Origin: a virus
Length of the DNA stretch: 39,280 nt
Reading direction: 5' to 3' (one strand)
IMG/VR virus record: IMGVR_UViG_3300010938_000015
Span: 48,708 to 87,987 of that record
A program made the position numbers and the translations under genes. Below the pieces are notes generated by a model. It did not search any database and was not told where the DNA came from. It saw nothing but the letters and a program-made list of their open reading frames with translations. Below, piece by piece: positions 31,307 through 38,800 of the stretch. The first letter of the stretch is position 1; every line of letters starts with the position of its first letter.

Positions 31307-32923
31307 TTACCCCATTGTAGTATTTAACATAAATCCACCTCTACTAGGAGACAAGAATCTGTCAAAGCTTAAATCCCATTGTAAAGGGTCCATTTCATGA
31401 ATACCAAGTAGATAGCAAACCAGTGAACCACCAGCAGAACCGCGCGCTGGGCCAGTCGGACTTCCATACTCACGAGTTTTGTTGCATAAGTCAGCAGTTA
31501 TTAAAAAGTAGCTGCTGAACTTTTTCTCTATAAACCTTTGTAATTCTAATTTCATTCTAGAAACATATTCTGGTTTATCTGCAAGACCCTTCTCCTTAAG
31601 GCCACGCAATGTTAATTTTACTAATTCTCTATCCGCATCACCAACATCAGGTAATTTAGGATCTAGATTTGGTTTAAACTGCTCGCATTTAGATGCAACA
31701 TCTAAAGTATTGTCACAATAACATTCAAATTCATTAATCGAGGCATACTCATTATATTTATTCTCTATAAATTGCTTCCTAAATTGTGATCTTGTTTTAA
31801 AAAATTGTTCATTTGAATTAACATGGAACAAAGTTGGATCATCAACTTTTTTATCTTGGTCAACAGCCATCATCACCATCTGAATATTATAATCTTCACG
31901 AGATAAGTAATGGCAATCACCTGATAATACCGTCTTAATTTTCATATGCCTACTTATATCAGAGATCATTTTAAATGCTTTACGGCCATTCGGTACTGAT
32001 TCTCCAGGCATTTGAATTTCTAAGTAAAAATCATCACCAAAATCTTCTCTAAATTGTTTTATCCATTCTAACGCAACCACTTTAGGTTGAGCATAAAGTT
32101 TATCATTTAATTTAGTACCAGCTTCAAGTCTCTTACGAATAGTACTAGATACAGGTACAGAAATTGCTTCTTCTCTCAATTCATGGCATACAGGACCATT
32201 TAAGCAGCCAGATAATACAATCAAGCCTTCTTTATGTTCTCTCAATAAATCATACCACACGCGTGGCTTATAATAAAATCCTTTTTCCCAAGCTGTATTT
32301 TGTATAGCTATTAAATTTTGATAACCAATCTGGTTCTTGGCAAGTACTGTTAAATGCCTATTTCTTCTGAATCTTGATTCTAATTCTGGTGCCTCAGCCC
32401 TCAACGAGCCAAGCTTTGAATGATTTCTCAGAATTGGTATTCTACATTCAGAATTTTTACCATCAAGCGCTAATGATTGCCATTCTTTAAATTCAGGTTC
32501 AAAATCGCATAAATATATTTCACATCCAGCAATCATCTTAATATTGTTCTTTCTAGCGGCAAAGTAAGCATCTGGAATAGCTGCAACGCTACCATGGTCA
32601 GTTATAGCAAAAGCCGGTTGATTGCATTCCTTGCAGCCAGCCATGTATTCTTCTGGTTTAGCAACACCATCTAAAGCACTATAGATAGTGTGATTATGAA
32701 GATGTACAAATTGCTGCTCACCTGGGTAATTTTTAGCAGCATCCATTCTTTCTTTTTCTGTAGAAGAAAGAATATGTTCAACTTGACCACATGTTGAACA
32801 ATTATGACTAAATTTATCACCAGCATTCAAATTAGCCGCAGATTCAACAATCTGATCCGGTAAATTACTTATTTTACCGCATCCAGAGCAAGTGCAACCC
32901 AATTTATGATTATACATATCCAT
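31307..32923 (-). CDS. dnaE: DNA polymerase III alpha, PHP and N-terminal palm part
   Basis: A 538-residue protein. An extra N-terminal zinc motif (Cys10, 12, 15 and 42, 45) precedes the PHP domain. PHP metal residues look intact: VHLHNHTIYS (His74, His76), ITDHGS, GCEIYL, the His of LTVLAKNQ (His before it), LSGCLN and SGDCHYL, so proofreading or pyrophosphatase activity is plausible. It ends with the palm entry GPARGSAGGSLVCYLLG, then FDRFLSPSRGG and a stop eight residues later, just where PDIDIDF is expected; that motif is in the other gene. Starts a leftward operon. Confidence 0.92.
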   Translation of the reverse strand: MDMYNHKLGCTCSGCGKISNLPDQIVESAANLNAGDKFSHNCSTCGQVEHILSSTEKERMDAAKNYPGEQQFVHLHNHTIYSALDGVAKPEEYMAGCKECNQPAFAITDHGSVAAIPDAYFAARKNNIKMIAGCEIYLCDFEPEFKEWQSLALDGKNSECRIPILRNHSKLGSLRAEAPELESRFRRNRHLTVLAKNQIGYQNLIAIQNTAWEKGFYYKPRVWYDLLREHKEGLIVLSGCLNGPVCHELREEAISVPVSSTIRKRLEAGTKLNDKLYAQPKVVALEWIKQFREDFGDDFYLEIQMPGESVPNGRKAFKMISDISRHMKIKTVLSGDCHYLSREDYNIQMVMMAVDQDKKVDDPTLFHVNSNEQFFKTRSQFRKQFIENKYNEYASINEFECYCDNTLDVASKCEQFKPNLDPKLPDVGDADRELVKLTLRGLKEKGLADKPEYVSRMKLELQRFIEKKFSSYFLITADLCNKTREYGSPTGPARGSAGGSLVCYLLGIHEMDPLQWDLSFDRFLSPSRGGFMLNTTMG

Positions 32924-32953
32924 TACCTATAAAATACTTATCAAACATATAAC
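32924..32953. promoter_or_regulatory. 30-bp divergent promoter region
   Basis: Separates the polymerase PHP gene from the kinase-like gene. On the plus strand TATAAAATA lies about 20 bases before ATG 32954. No ribosome site is seen for the kinase gene. Confidence 0.4.
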
Positions 32954-33649
32954 ATGAATCACGGAGATATTAGATTATTAGAAAAAAGTCTATTCTACAT
33001 GTTATGGGGCAACGAATTCCAAAACAAAGTATTGATAGATAAAGAATATGATCTTAGTATTGAAAAAGACGCACATGATTTAGCATTAAAAGTAGCAAAA
33101 ACAATATTAAAAGAAAGTGGGGCGCAAGGTTTAATAAGTATTGGAGAAGGAAATTATGGAGAAGCATTTAAAACAGCACAAAATGATGTATTAAAAATAA
33201 CAACAAATCCAAAAGAAGCAGATAATTCAAATAAAATTAAAAATAAAATTATAAAAGGTGTAGTATTTATCCAAGATGTAAAAAATATAAAAAATACACC
33301 AATATATTATATAATGCAAGAATACGGTGGTGTGCCAATAAGCAGAGCACCTGGTTATAAATCATTAGCAACATTTATTGATTATGAATGGGACAATGAC
33401 CCAAGTAGTTTATCAAAATATTCATCTGAATTCCCAGGGTTACAATCTTTAATTGATGCTCTAAATGAATTAGAAAAGCATGGTGTAAGCCATGGTGATG
33501 TACACAGCAATAATATAGTAGTTGATAATGATGGAAACCTTAGACATATAGATTTAGGTGTCAGCGGTGTTACTGACTCTAATATTGAATCGATTTCATT
33601 ATTAGAATATAAATTATTAAATATATTTAATAATATTAACAAAGTTTAG
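32954..33649 (+). CDS. Protein-kinase-like protein
   Basis: A 231-residue protein with the small kinase fold. Visible: glycine loop IGEGNYGEAF (63-72), Lys81 in DVLKITTN, hinge YYIMQEYGGVP (118-128), catalytic loop SHGDVHSNNIVV (His180, Asp182, Asn187) and the metal motif HIDLGVSG (Asp200, DLG for DFG). All core catalytic residues are present. It is small, with little beyond the helix after DLG, so it is nearer to RIO/aminoglycoside-phosphotransferase-type kinases than to large Ser/Thr kinases. Substrate could be a host protein or small molecule. Plus-strand singleton overlapping its neighbour's tail by 14 bases. Confidence 0.8.
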   Translation: MNHGDIRLLEKSLFYMLWGNEFQNKVLIDKEYDLSIEKDAHDLALKVAKTILKESGAQGLISIGEGNYGEAFKTAQNDVLKITTNPKEADNSNKIKNKIIKGVVFIQDVKNIKNTPIYYIMQEYGGVPISRAPGYKSLATFIDYEWDNDPSSLSKYSSEFPGLQSLIDALNELEKHGVSHGDVHSNNIVVDNDGNLRHIDLGVSGVTDSNIESISLLEYKLLNIFNNINKV

Positions 33650-34262
33650 TTCTAAGACGATTCTTGATATTCATCATAAACAAACCCTTCTTACCTGAAT
33701 CTATAAAATGTTTATATTTCGCGCATATATCATTACCTATACCATATTTATTAGCAACTTTAGATAAAGAATTAAAATCATTGCAAATTGCAAGTTCGGC
33801 TTCGGCCTGGATATATTGTTGATTAATTTTCTTATTCTCAATTTTCTTATTCTCAATTTTCTTTGGTTTTATATTTTGTCTTTCAATCTTAGTATCACCA
33901 AGCTTCTCGTTTTTAAACGATTTAATCAAGTTATCAACTTTATGCACCCTATTATTAATATTCGCACTTTTAATATTATTCTTAATTTTATAATTATCAA
34001 GAACTGCTAATAAATTTTTTTGTCTAAGCGGACGTTGTATATCTTCATCCAGTATTAAAAGTTTTGACCTGTCCATATTTTTAGTGACATCTTTAGAATT
34101 TATAATCATAACATCACAGTCATCTAATGATAAGTCACTAGATATCGTAATATCATAAAACCACATAATAACGCAATTTTCACCAAATCCATCATACCCA
34201 CCAAGGTACGACCTGATTAAATAAGCAAGAGAGTCAGTACCATCATGAATTTTAACTAACAT
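33636..34262 (-). CDS. Protein of unknown function with Lys/Asn-rich repeat
   Basis: A 208-residue protein. The first 95 residues look like an alpha/beta domain (GENCVIMWFYDITISSDLSL, then DVMIINSKDVTKNM and KLLILDED). The centre is a Lys/Ile/Glu/Asn repeat (KKIENKKIENKK), from a short in-frame tandem. A C-terminal helical part follows. AGGAG precedes the ATG. The N-terminal pattern could be a receiver-like or NTPase-like fold, but no signature is complete. Confidence 0.58.
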   Translation of the reverse strand: MLVKIHDGTDSLAYLIRSYLGGYDGFGENCVIMWFYDITISSDLSLDDCDVMIINSKDVTKNMDRSKLLILDEDIQRPLRQKNLLAVLDNYKIKNNIKSANINNRVHKVDNLIKSFKNEKLGDTKIERQNIKPKKIENKKIENKKINQQYIQAEAELAICNDFNSLSKVANKYGIGNDICAKYKHFIDSGKKGLFMMNIKNRLRTKLC

Positions 34263-34298
34263 ATATTCTCCTAGTGATTATAAATAATTATAACACGT

Positions 34299-34308
34299 TA
34301 GTATACTA
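34299..34308. promoter_or_regulatory. 10-bp palindrome in a 68-bp AT-rich gap
   Basis: TAGTATACTA is a perfect palindrome between the GGDEF gene and the gene starting at 34262; two ATAATTAT palindromes flank it. It lies upstream of the minus-strand ATG at 34262 and may mark its promoter or operator. Confidence 0.35.
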
Positions 34309-34330
34309 TTCATAATTATTATGATAATCT

Positions 34331-35356
34331 TTATAATCGCCTGTCGCCTCGCCTACGCTCAGGTCCAGAATATTGTTGTGAATTCTTGCGTCTATCTTCT
34401 TTACGTCTATCTAAAATAGCCTTAACTCTATCAGATTCTGTACCAGGCTTTTCAAATTGCGGTGCTGTCTGCTCATAGGATCTTTTCTTAGTAGCAGAAG
34501 ATCTTCTATATCCAGCTAATAACCTGCCTATTAACCCTGGCTTAGGACTAAATTTATTCGCTACAATTTTAATATAATCAGAATAGCTATCTACTTTATC
34601 ATCTGGTACATCATCAAGTGCCTTCACCATCGCTTCTAATGCTGCTGGCGATAATTTTGGTCCACCCTTTTTCATATAATGTTTAGCCATACTTAATGCT
34701 CTTTCAGCATCATCTTCACCAACACCAATACCAGCCGTAATACCAGTTTCTAATTTTCCGTATTTTTCTTCTGGAAATTTATTAGCCAATAATCTAGGGA
34801 AGTTCACACTAGCATTGTCTAAATCATTTAATGCCATTATTATATTACGCAATTTGAAGTCTCTAAAAATAATAAAAAATTCATCACCACCGTGATGAAT
34901 AAGTTCAGCATTATTTTTAGAAGCTATATTATCCAATAAACCAGCTGCTATTTTAATTGCTTCATCAGCCCTATCATGGCCTAATTTATGATTTAAAATT
35001 TTAAAATCATCTAAATCTACAACAGCCCATAATTTATCATCACCACCGGATGGTTTTAATTTAGGTAATCCAGTCACATCATGAGTAGATGCAAGACCTC
35101 TCAATTGACCCCATAATTCTTTTAACTCCTTCTTAGCATTATCATCTTGTAATTTACCTAATAATACTTGAAATAACCCCTGTAATTCATTCAATACACT
35201 AGTCACATCTCTCTTACTCTCAATAAGATAACGGAAAGTATAAATAAGTCCATGCTCATCATTGAATATTGGCTCACAACCAAGATTAACAATAATCTTC
35301 TCACAAATATCTTCCTTCAAAATAAACAAGTTATCCAACTTTTCATTAAATTTCAT
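34331..35356 (-). CDS. GGDEF-domain protein, putative diguanylate cyclase
   Basis: A 341-residue protein. A helical N-terminal region (1-90) with no recognised sensor precedes a GGDEF domain (about 91-245): HDVTGLPKL, metal/substrate strand VVDLDDFKILNHKLGHD (Asp114), the signature HHGGDEFFIIF (156-160) and GITAGIGVGEDDAERALSMA. The catalytic residues for making cyclic di-GMP are present. No inhibitory RxxD site is seen before the signature. The C-terminus (about 290-341) is Arg-rich with PERRRGDRR. Cyclases are rare in phages; it could alter host motility or biofilm state. No transmembrane segment. Confidence 0.88.
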   Translation of the reverse strand: MKFNEKLDNLFILKEDICEKIIVNLGCEPIFNDEHGLIYTFRYLIESKRDVTSVLNELQGLFQVLLGKLQDDNAKKELKELWGQLRGLASTHDVTGLPKLKPSGGDDKLWAVVDLDDFKILNHKLGHDRADEAIKIAAGLLDNIASKNNAELIHHGGDEFFIIFRDFKLRNIIMALNDLDNASVNFPRLLANKFPEEKYGKLETGITAGIGVGEDDAERALSMAKHYMKKGGPKLSPAALEAMVKALDDVPDDKVDSYSDYIKIVANKFSPKPGLIGRLLAGYRRSSATKKRSYEQTAPQFEKPGTESDRVKAILDRRKEDRRKNSQQYSGPERRRGDRRL

Positions 35357-35378
35357 ACTAATCTCTTATGTATAATTT

Positions 35379-35555
35379 TCAATTTTTATAATAATTTGGA
35401 TCTTCACTAAGATGATCCTTAGCCATTTCTTTAGCTAATTTTTTATTTTTAGTGTATTCAAGTTCAACTTTTATACCAGCATCTAATTGATCTTCTTCGA
35501 ATTTATCATCAGGCAACACGTCCTCATATAAATTATATAATTTATATAATTTCAT
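35379..35555 (-). CDS. Small DUF5661-like protein
   Basis: About 58 residues from ATG at 35555 (MKLYKLYNLYEDV); five more codons are open to 35570. The body FEEDQLDAGIKVELEYTKN and AKEMAKDHLSEDPNYY matches the small phage/bacterial family DUF5661 ('GxxVELEH...A..IA.DHL.E.PDYY'), whose function is unknown. It follows a mirror-symmetric divergent promoter and lies 23 bases before the GGDEF gene. Confidence 0.75.
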   Translation of the reverse strand: MKLYKLYNLYEDVLPDDKFEEDQLDAGIKVELEYTKNKKLAKEMAKDHLSEDPNYYKN

Positions 35556-35590
35556 AATATAAATTTGCATGGTATATATTTATATTATGA
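35552..35590. promoter_or_regulatory. Mirror-symmetric divergent start region with 13-bp inverted repeat
   Basis: Arms 35552-35564 and 35578-35590 are perfect complements (TCATAATATAAAT and its complement). Each arm ends in the ATG of one divergent gene, so both genes begin with the same context TTATATTATGAAA. Each also has TATAAAT about 20 bases upstream of its ATG. This indicates a shared, symmetric control site, and supports the starts at 35555 and 35587. Confidence 0.7.
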
Positions 35591-37200
35591 AAAACAGATA
35601 CCATGAAATAAAAATAACATCATTAATATATGCAGCAGCAGCACATTTAGCAATATTAATATTATTAATGAGTGTACAAAAAGACTATTTTATAAGAGTA
35701 TCACAAATATTTGAAGAAAATCACAACATAGCTTACAACACCATAAAAGCAGAAACATCGTACGAAGCTGGTAGTAGCGAAGCTGGCACTTCATCACAAA
35801 TGCCAGAAATACAAAACGATCTAATGACAGATTTACCAGTAATACCAGCACCACAATCAGAACCAACAATACCACCACCAAAAGAAATACCAATAACAGA
35901 CGACGAATCTGAACCATCACCAGAAATAAAAGAGGTAAAAGAAGAAATTGCACCACCAGTAAAACAACGCTCAATGAATCTACCAAAATTTAAAGGAAAA
36001 GCCAAGGACGCAGCAACAGATTCAACAAATAAAGAAACAGAATTACCAGGTCAAAATGGTATAAGAGAAAAAGGAAGAAAAGGAGTAGGATTAGAAGAAG
36101 CAGGAGGCGATCAAGCAACCGAGGAAGCAGTAGAAGAGGGACTACAATGGCTAGCATCAGTACAAGATGACGACGGAAAATGGGATTCAGATGGATTTAT
36201 GAATCATTACCTACCTAACGATATTACAGATAACGATAGATATAAAGAAGGTGCCGGAGGAACATATTCAGATATAGGTATAACAGGATTATGCTTACTA
36301 GCATTCACTGGTGTAGGAAATACACACGAAAGTGGCAAATATTCAGGCAATGTTGCATTAGCAAAGCGATTTTTATTATCAGAGCAAAGAATTGAAGGTG
36401 GATTTGGAAAAACAGTAGGTTGGTCAGCAACCATGTATGATCATACAATAGCAATGCTAGCATTAGCAGACTTATACTTCATAAGCAAAGATCCAGAATT
36501 AAGAAAACCACTAGAAAAAGCATTACAATATTTATTAGCCATGAGAAATATATCAGGCGGATGGGACTACACACAATATTGGAATAAAAAACCAGAAGGT
36601 GACAGAGGAGATTTATCAATATCATGTTGGGCAATTATGGCAATATCATCATGCAGAGCCTCTGGGATTAATGTATCAAACGAATTATTAAAAGAATTAA
36701 AAACTTTTTTAATAAATTACACAGACAATAATACAGGAGAAGGAATATATTCAAAGAAAAGTCCAAGAGCCTTCGATAGAGGATTATCAATGGTAGCAGC
36801 TTCAAGCTTCTCAAGAAAATTATTAGGTGAAAAATCAACAAGTAGTACACAAAAGAAACAGTACAACAAAATGATCCAAGAAAAACCAACAGAAAAGGGA
36901 ATGAATAGTTTATCAGGAATATGGTATCTATACTACGGTTCGTTATCCATGTTTATGGATAAATCAGAATACGAAGAAGAATGGAAAAAATGGAACAATT
37001 CATGTAAAAATGTAATAATGAAATACAGATGCAAAGACGGAGTAAGAAAAGGCAGTTTTAATCCAGTTGATGCATTTAGTATACATGGTGGCCGTTTATG
37101 TTCAACAGCTATGTCAATATTATGTTTGCAAGTTTATTACAGATTAACACCAGCATATATAGAAAAAGCCAAAGAATTATCATATTTATGGGATGATTAA
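35587..37200 (+). CDS. Membrane-anchored alpha/alpha-toroid (prenyltransferase/squalene oxidase repeat) protein
   Basis: About 537 residues from ATG at 35587. Residues about 12-29 form a single transmembrane anchor (SLIYAAAAHLAILILLM) with a central His at position 20, as in TonB. A long Pro/Glu/Ser-rich linker follows, then from about 177 to the end an alpha/alpha toroid: EEGLQWLASVQDDDGKWD, GITGLCLLAFTGVG, MYDHTIAMLALADLY, ISGGWDY. These repeats are those of planctomycete-type prenyltransferase/squalene-oxidase-repeat proteins; no cyclase DxDD or zinc ligands for a prenyltransferase are evident, so it is probably a binding scaffold facing the periplasm. Ligand unknown. Confidence 0.85.
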   Translation: MKNRYHEIKITSLIYAAAAHLAILILLMSVQKDYFIRVSQIFEENHNIAYNTIKAETSYEAGSSEAGTSSQMPEIQNDLMTDLPVIPAPQSEPTIPPPKEIPITDDESEPSPEIKEVKEEIAPPVKQRSMNLPKFKGKAKDAATDSTNKETELPGQNGIREKGRKGVGLEEAGGDQATEEAVEEGLQWLASVQDDDGKWDSDGFMNHYLPNDITDNDRYKEGAGGTYSDIGITGLCLLAFTGVGNTHESGKYSGNVALAKRFLLSEQRIEGGFGKTVGWSATMYDHTIAMLALADLYFISKDPELRKPLEKALQYLLAMRNISGGWDYTQYWNKKPEGDRGDLSISCWAIMAISSCRASGINVSNELLKELKTFLINYTDNNTGEGIYSKKSPRAFDRGLSMVAASSFSRKLLGEKSTSSTQKKQYNKMIQEKPTEKGMNSLSGIWYLYYGSLSMFMDKSEYEEEWKKWNNSCKNVIMKYRCKDGVRKGSFNPVDAFSIHGGRLCSTAMSILCLQVYYRLTPAYIEKAKELSYLWDD

Positions 37201-38489
37201 GTTGGCCACTTATCTTCTGAATCCTCAAAATTACCATCTTCTGAATCCTCAAAATTACCATCTTCTGGAAATTTATTATGGCCTATAGCCTGATTTAATA
37301 ATTCAGATGCGTGTCCAGGATCATCAATAACAGCGTCAATAATTTTATGAACTTGTTTGGGCTTTAACTCACCAAATGCCATCATTAATTCAGAAATATT
37401 AGAACCCTTTGGTATAATCTTTAAAAATCTACGCCATAATTCAGGACCAACTTGTATAAGCCATGGTTCATCAGTCAAGACATCAGCATGAGATTGCAAT
37501 TTTTCCTGAACTTTCGGATCTAATTTAGCATAACCATGCATCATTAATAATTCCATTACACCTTTTGACAATTCTTGAATCAAAACCGGAAACACTATAC
37601 CCCTAGCAACCACAGTAGCAGTAGAATCTTCCACATCCATAGTAACATCATCTTCAACATTTTCAAAATCTTTATCTTTCTCATTAGTATCCGCCTCAGC
37701 AGCAGGCCAATCAATATATTCTTCACCAACCTTATACCCAGCTAAATCGATCATTTTAGAAAAATCAATCAACCAGTAATTTTTAACAGAACTCTTAGCA
37801 AGTGATGTGTATAATTTCAACAAATTCTTATCAATAGCATCTAACTCCTTATTAATTAAATAATGGGCAGAAGCCATTTGATGGATACTAGCACCATGTG
37901 TCAATGCATTAGTAGTAATGCGTTTATTAATTTCATCGCGTATGTCCTGATCAACATCGCCATCTTTTTCTAAAGTTGCTAAATCAGACTCGCCATCAGA
38001 CTTATCATTTTTAGGTGCCTCCAACTTACCATCGAGCATATTCTCATCAATACCCCAAATCTGCGATATAACTTTCTTAGCTAAAGCCTCTAATTCGGAT
38101 TTATGTTTACTCTCAACTCTCAATATCTTATGAAAAATAGCCCGCATTTCACGAATATCGCCATCAGAAACATGCTCATACGCAGATTTAGATAATTTAT
38201 CACCATGCATCGCTAAAACAGGATGTTTTGAAAAATGATGTTTAGACAACTCCGGATTCTTAATATTAGACCAAAATGCTAAGACAGAAGGATCTACCTC
38301 ATCCTCATATGCTTCAGTTAATTCATCCTTAGATTTAGCCTTTGGTTTAGGTACAACAGCTGGTTTAGGTGGTTTGAATGGGCTTGGCCTAGAAGGTTTA
38401 GTTGTTGGTTTAGTAGGAGCTATAGGAGCTTCTTTTGTAGTCGAAAATTCATTTAAAAGTAGACGTAATTTTGTATAGAAGTCGGCCAT
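37197..38489 (-). CDS. Large protein of unknown function, possibly virion-associated
   Basis: A 430-residue protein. After a helical start (MADFYTKLRLLLNEF) there is a Pro/Lys/Thr-rich linker (19-55). The core has FSKHPVLAMHGDKL, a helical part around ILRVESKHKSELEALAKKVI, VARGIVFPVLIQELSKGVME and LIQVGPELWRRFLKIIPKG. I have an impression of similar uncharacterised proteins in T4-like phages, but no family name. The C-terminus is a repeated acidic EDGNFEDS. AAGGAATAAT precedes the ATG. A tail-to-tail overlap of four bases joins it to the toroid gene. Confidence 0.7.
   Translation of the reverse strand: MADFYTKLRLLLNEFSTTKEAPIAPTKPTTKPSRPSPFKPPKPAVVPKPKAKSKDELTEAYEDEVDPSVLAFWSNIKNPELSKHHFSKHPVLAMHGDKLSKSAYEHVSDGDIREMRAIFHKILRVESKHKSELEALAKKVISQIWGIDENMLDGKLEAPKNDKSDGESDLATLEKDGDVDQDIRDEINKRITTNALTHGASIHQMASAHYLINKELDAIDKNLLKLYTSLAKSSVKNYWLIDFSKMIDLAGYKVGEEYIDWPAAEADTNEKDKDFENVEDDVTMDVEDSTATVVARGIVFPVLIQELSKGVMELLMMHGYAKLDPKVQEKLQSHADVLTDEPWLIQVGPELWRRFLKIIPKGSNISELMMAFGELKPKQVHKIIDAVIDDPGHASELLNQAIGHNKFPEDGNFEDSEDGNFEDSEDKWPT
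37213..37260. repeat. 24-bp tandem repeat at a gene's 3' end
   Basis: Two exact 24-bp copies (37213-37236, 37237-37260) and the start of a third encode the repeated acidic EDGNFEDS tail of the 430-residue protein. The unit is a multiple of three, so the frame is kept. Confidence 0.93.
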
Positions 38490-38497
38490 ATTATTCC

Positions 38498-38590
38498 TTA
38501 TTGTATAACAACTGAAAATTGATCTATCGAATTATCGGTATATGTTACTATACCACCAAAACTAAAAATAACAGCAGTTATATTCGCCAT
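38498..38590 (-). CDS. Possible 30-residue small protein
   Basis: ATG at 38590 opens a 30-codon frame (MANITAVIFSFGGIVTYT start) that stops just before the ribosome site of the 430-residue gene. It has no clear ribosome site and overlaps the end of the frameshifted gene upstream by 29 bases. It is beta-like and may be real through coupling, or chance. Confidence 0.3.
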   Translation of the reverse strand: MANITAVIFSFGGIVTYTDNSIDQFSVVIQ

Positions 38591-38787
38591 TATTTATATT
38601 TGTTACAATAATTTTTCTAAATGTAGTTCTAACATCACGAAGCATCATACGACTCAATAATTCAATTAGTAGATCAATATACATGCATTCAAGATTACTT
38701 TCCTTACCAGAGCATTTCTCTTTAATTCTATTATAATATTTAGATACTACTGTAATGTCGATAGTATCTAAATATAAGCCTTTTCAT
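38562..38787 (-). pseudogene. 74-residue gene interrupted by a one-base frameshift
   Basis: AAAAGGAG stands six bases before ATG 38787, but that frame stops after 15 codons. Removing one A from the run of four directly after the ATG (plus-strand T's 38781-38784) gives a continuous 74-residue protein: MKGLYLDTIDITVVSKYYNR start, then YIDLLIELLSRMMLRDV and FRKIIVTNINNG. The strong ribosome site and protein-like sequence argue for a real gene with either a homopolymer error, a true mutation, or translational slippage. No family recognised. Confidence 0.5.
38736..38775. repeat. Perfect 14-bp inverted repeat
   Basis: Arms 38736-38749 (ATATTTAGATACTA) and 38762-38775 pair perfectly around a 12-base loop. 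It lies inside the frameshifted 74-residue gene. A perfect TATAAT box on the plus strand (38732-38737) overlaps its left edge and points to the structured region on the right, so it might be an operator or transcript end. Confidence 0.8.
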
Positions 38788-38800
38788 TCACATCTCCTTT

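Noticed and set aside
31307-32923. Split-intein explanation for the divided polymerase
   Set aside because: The PHP part ends directly after the palm entry with no intein block A, and the catalytic part has no block F/G ending in Asn.
35690-36005. Two antisense frames opposite the toroid protein linker
   Set aside because: Shadows of the repetitive Pro/Glu linker, with valine/leucine-rich nonsense composition.
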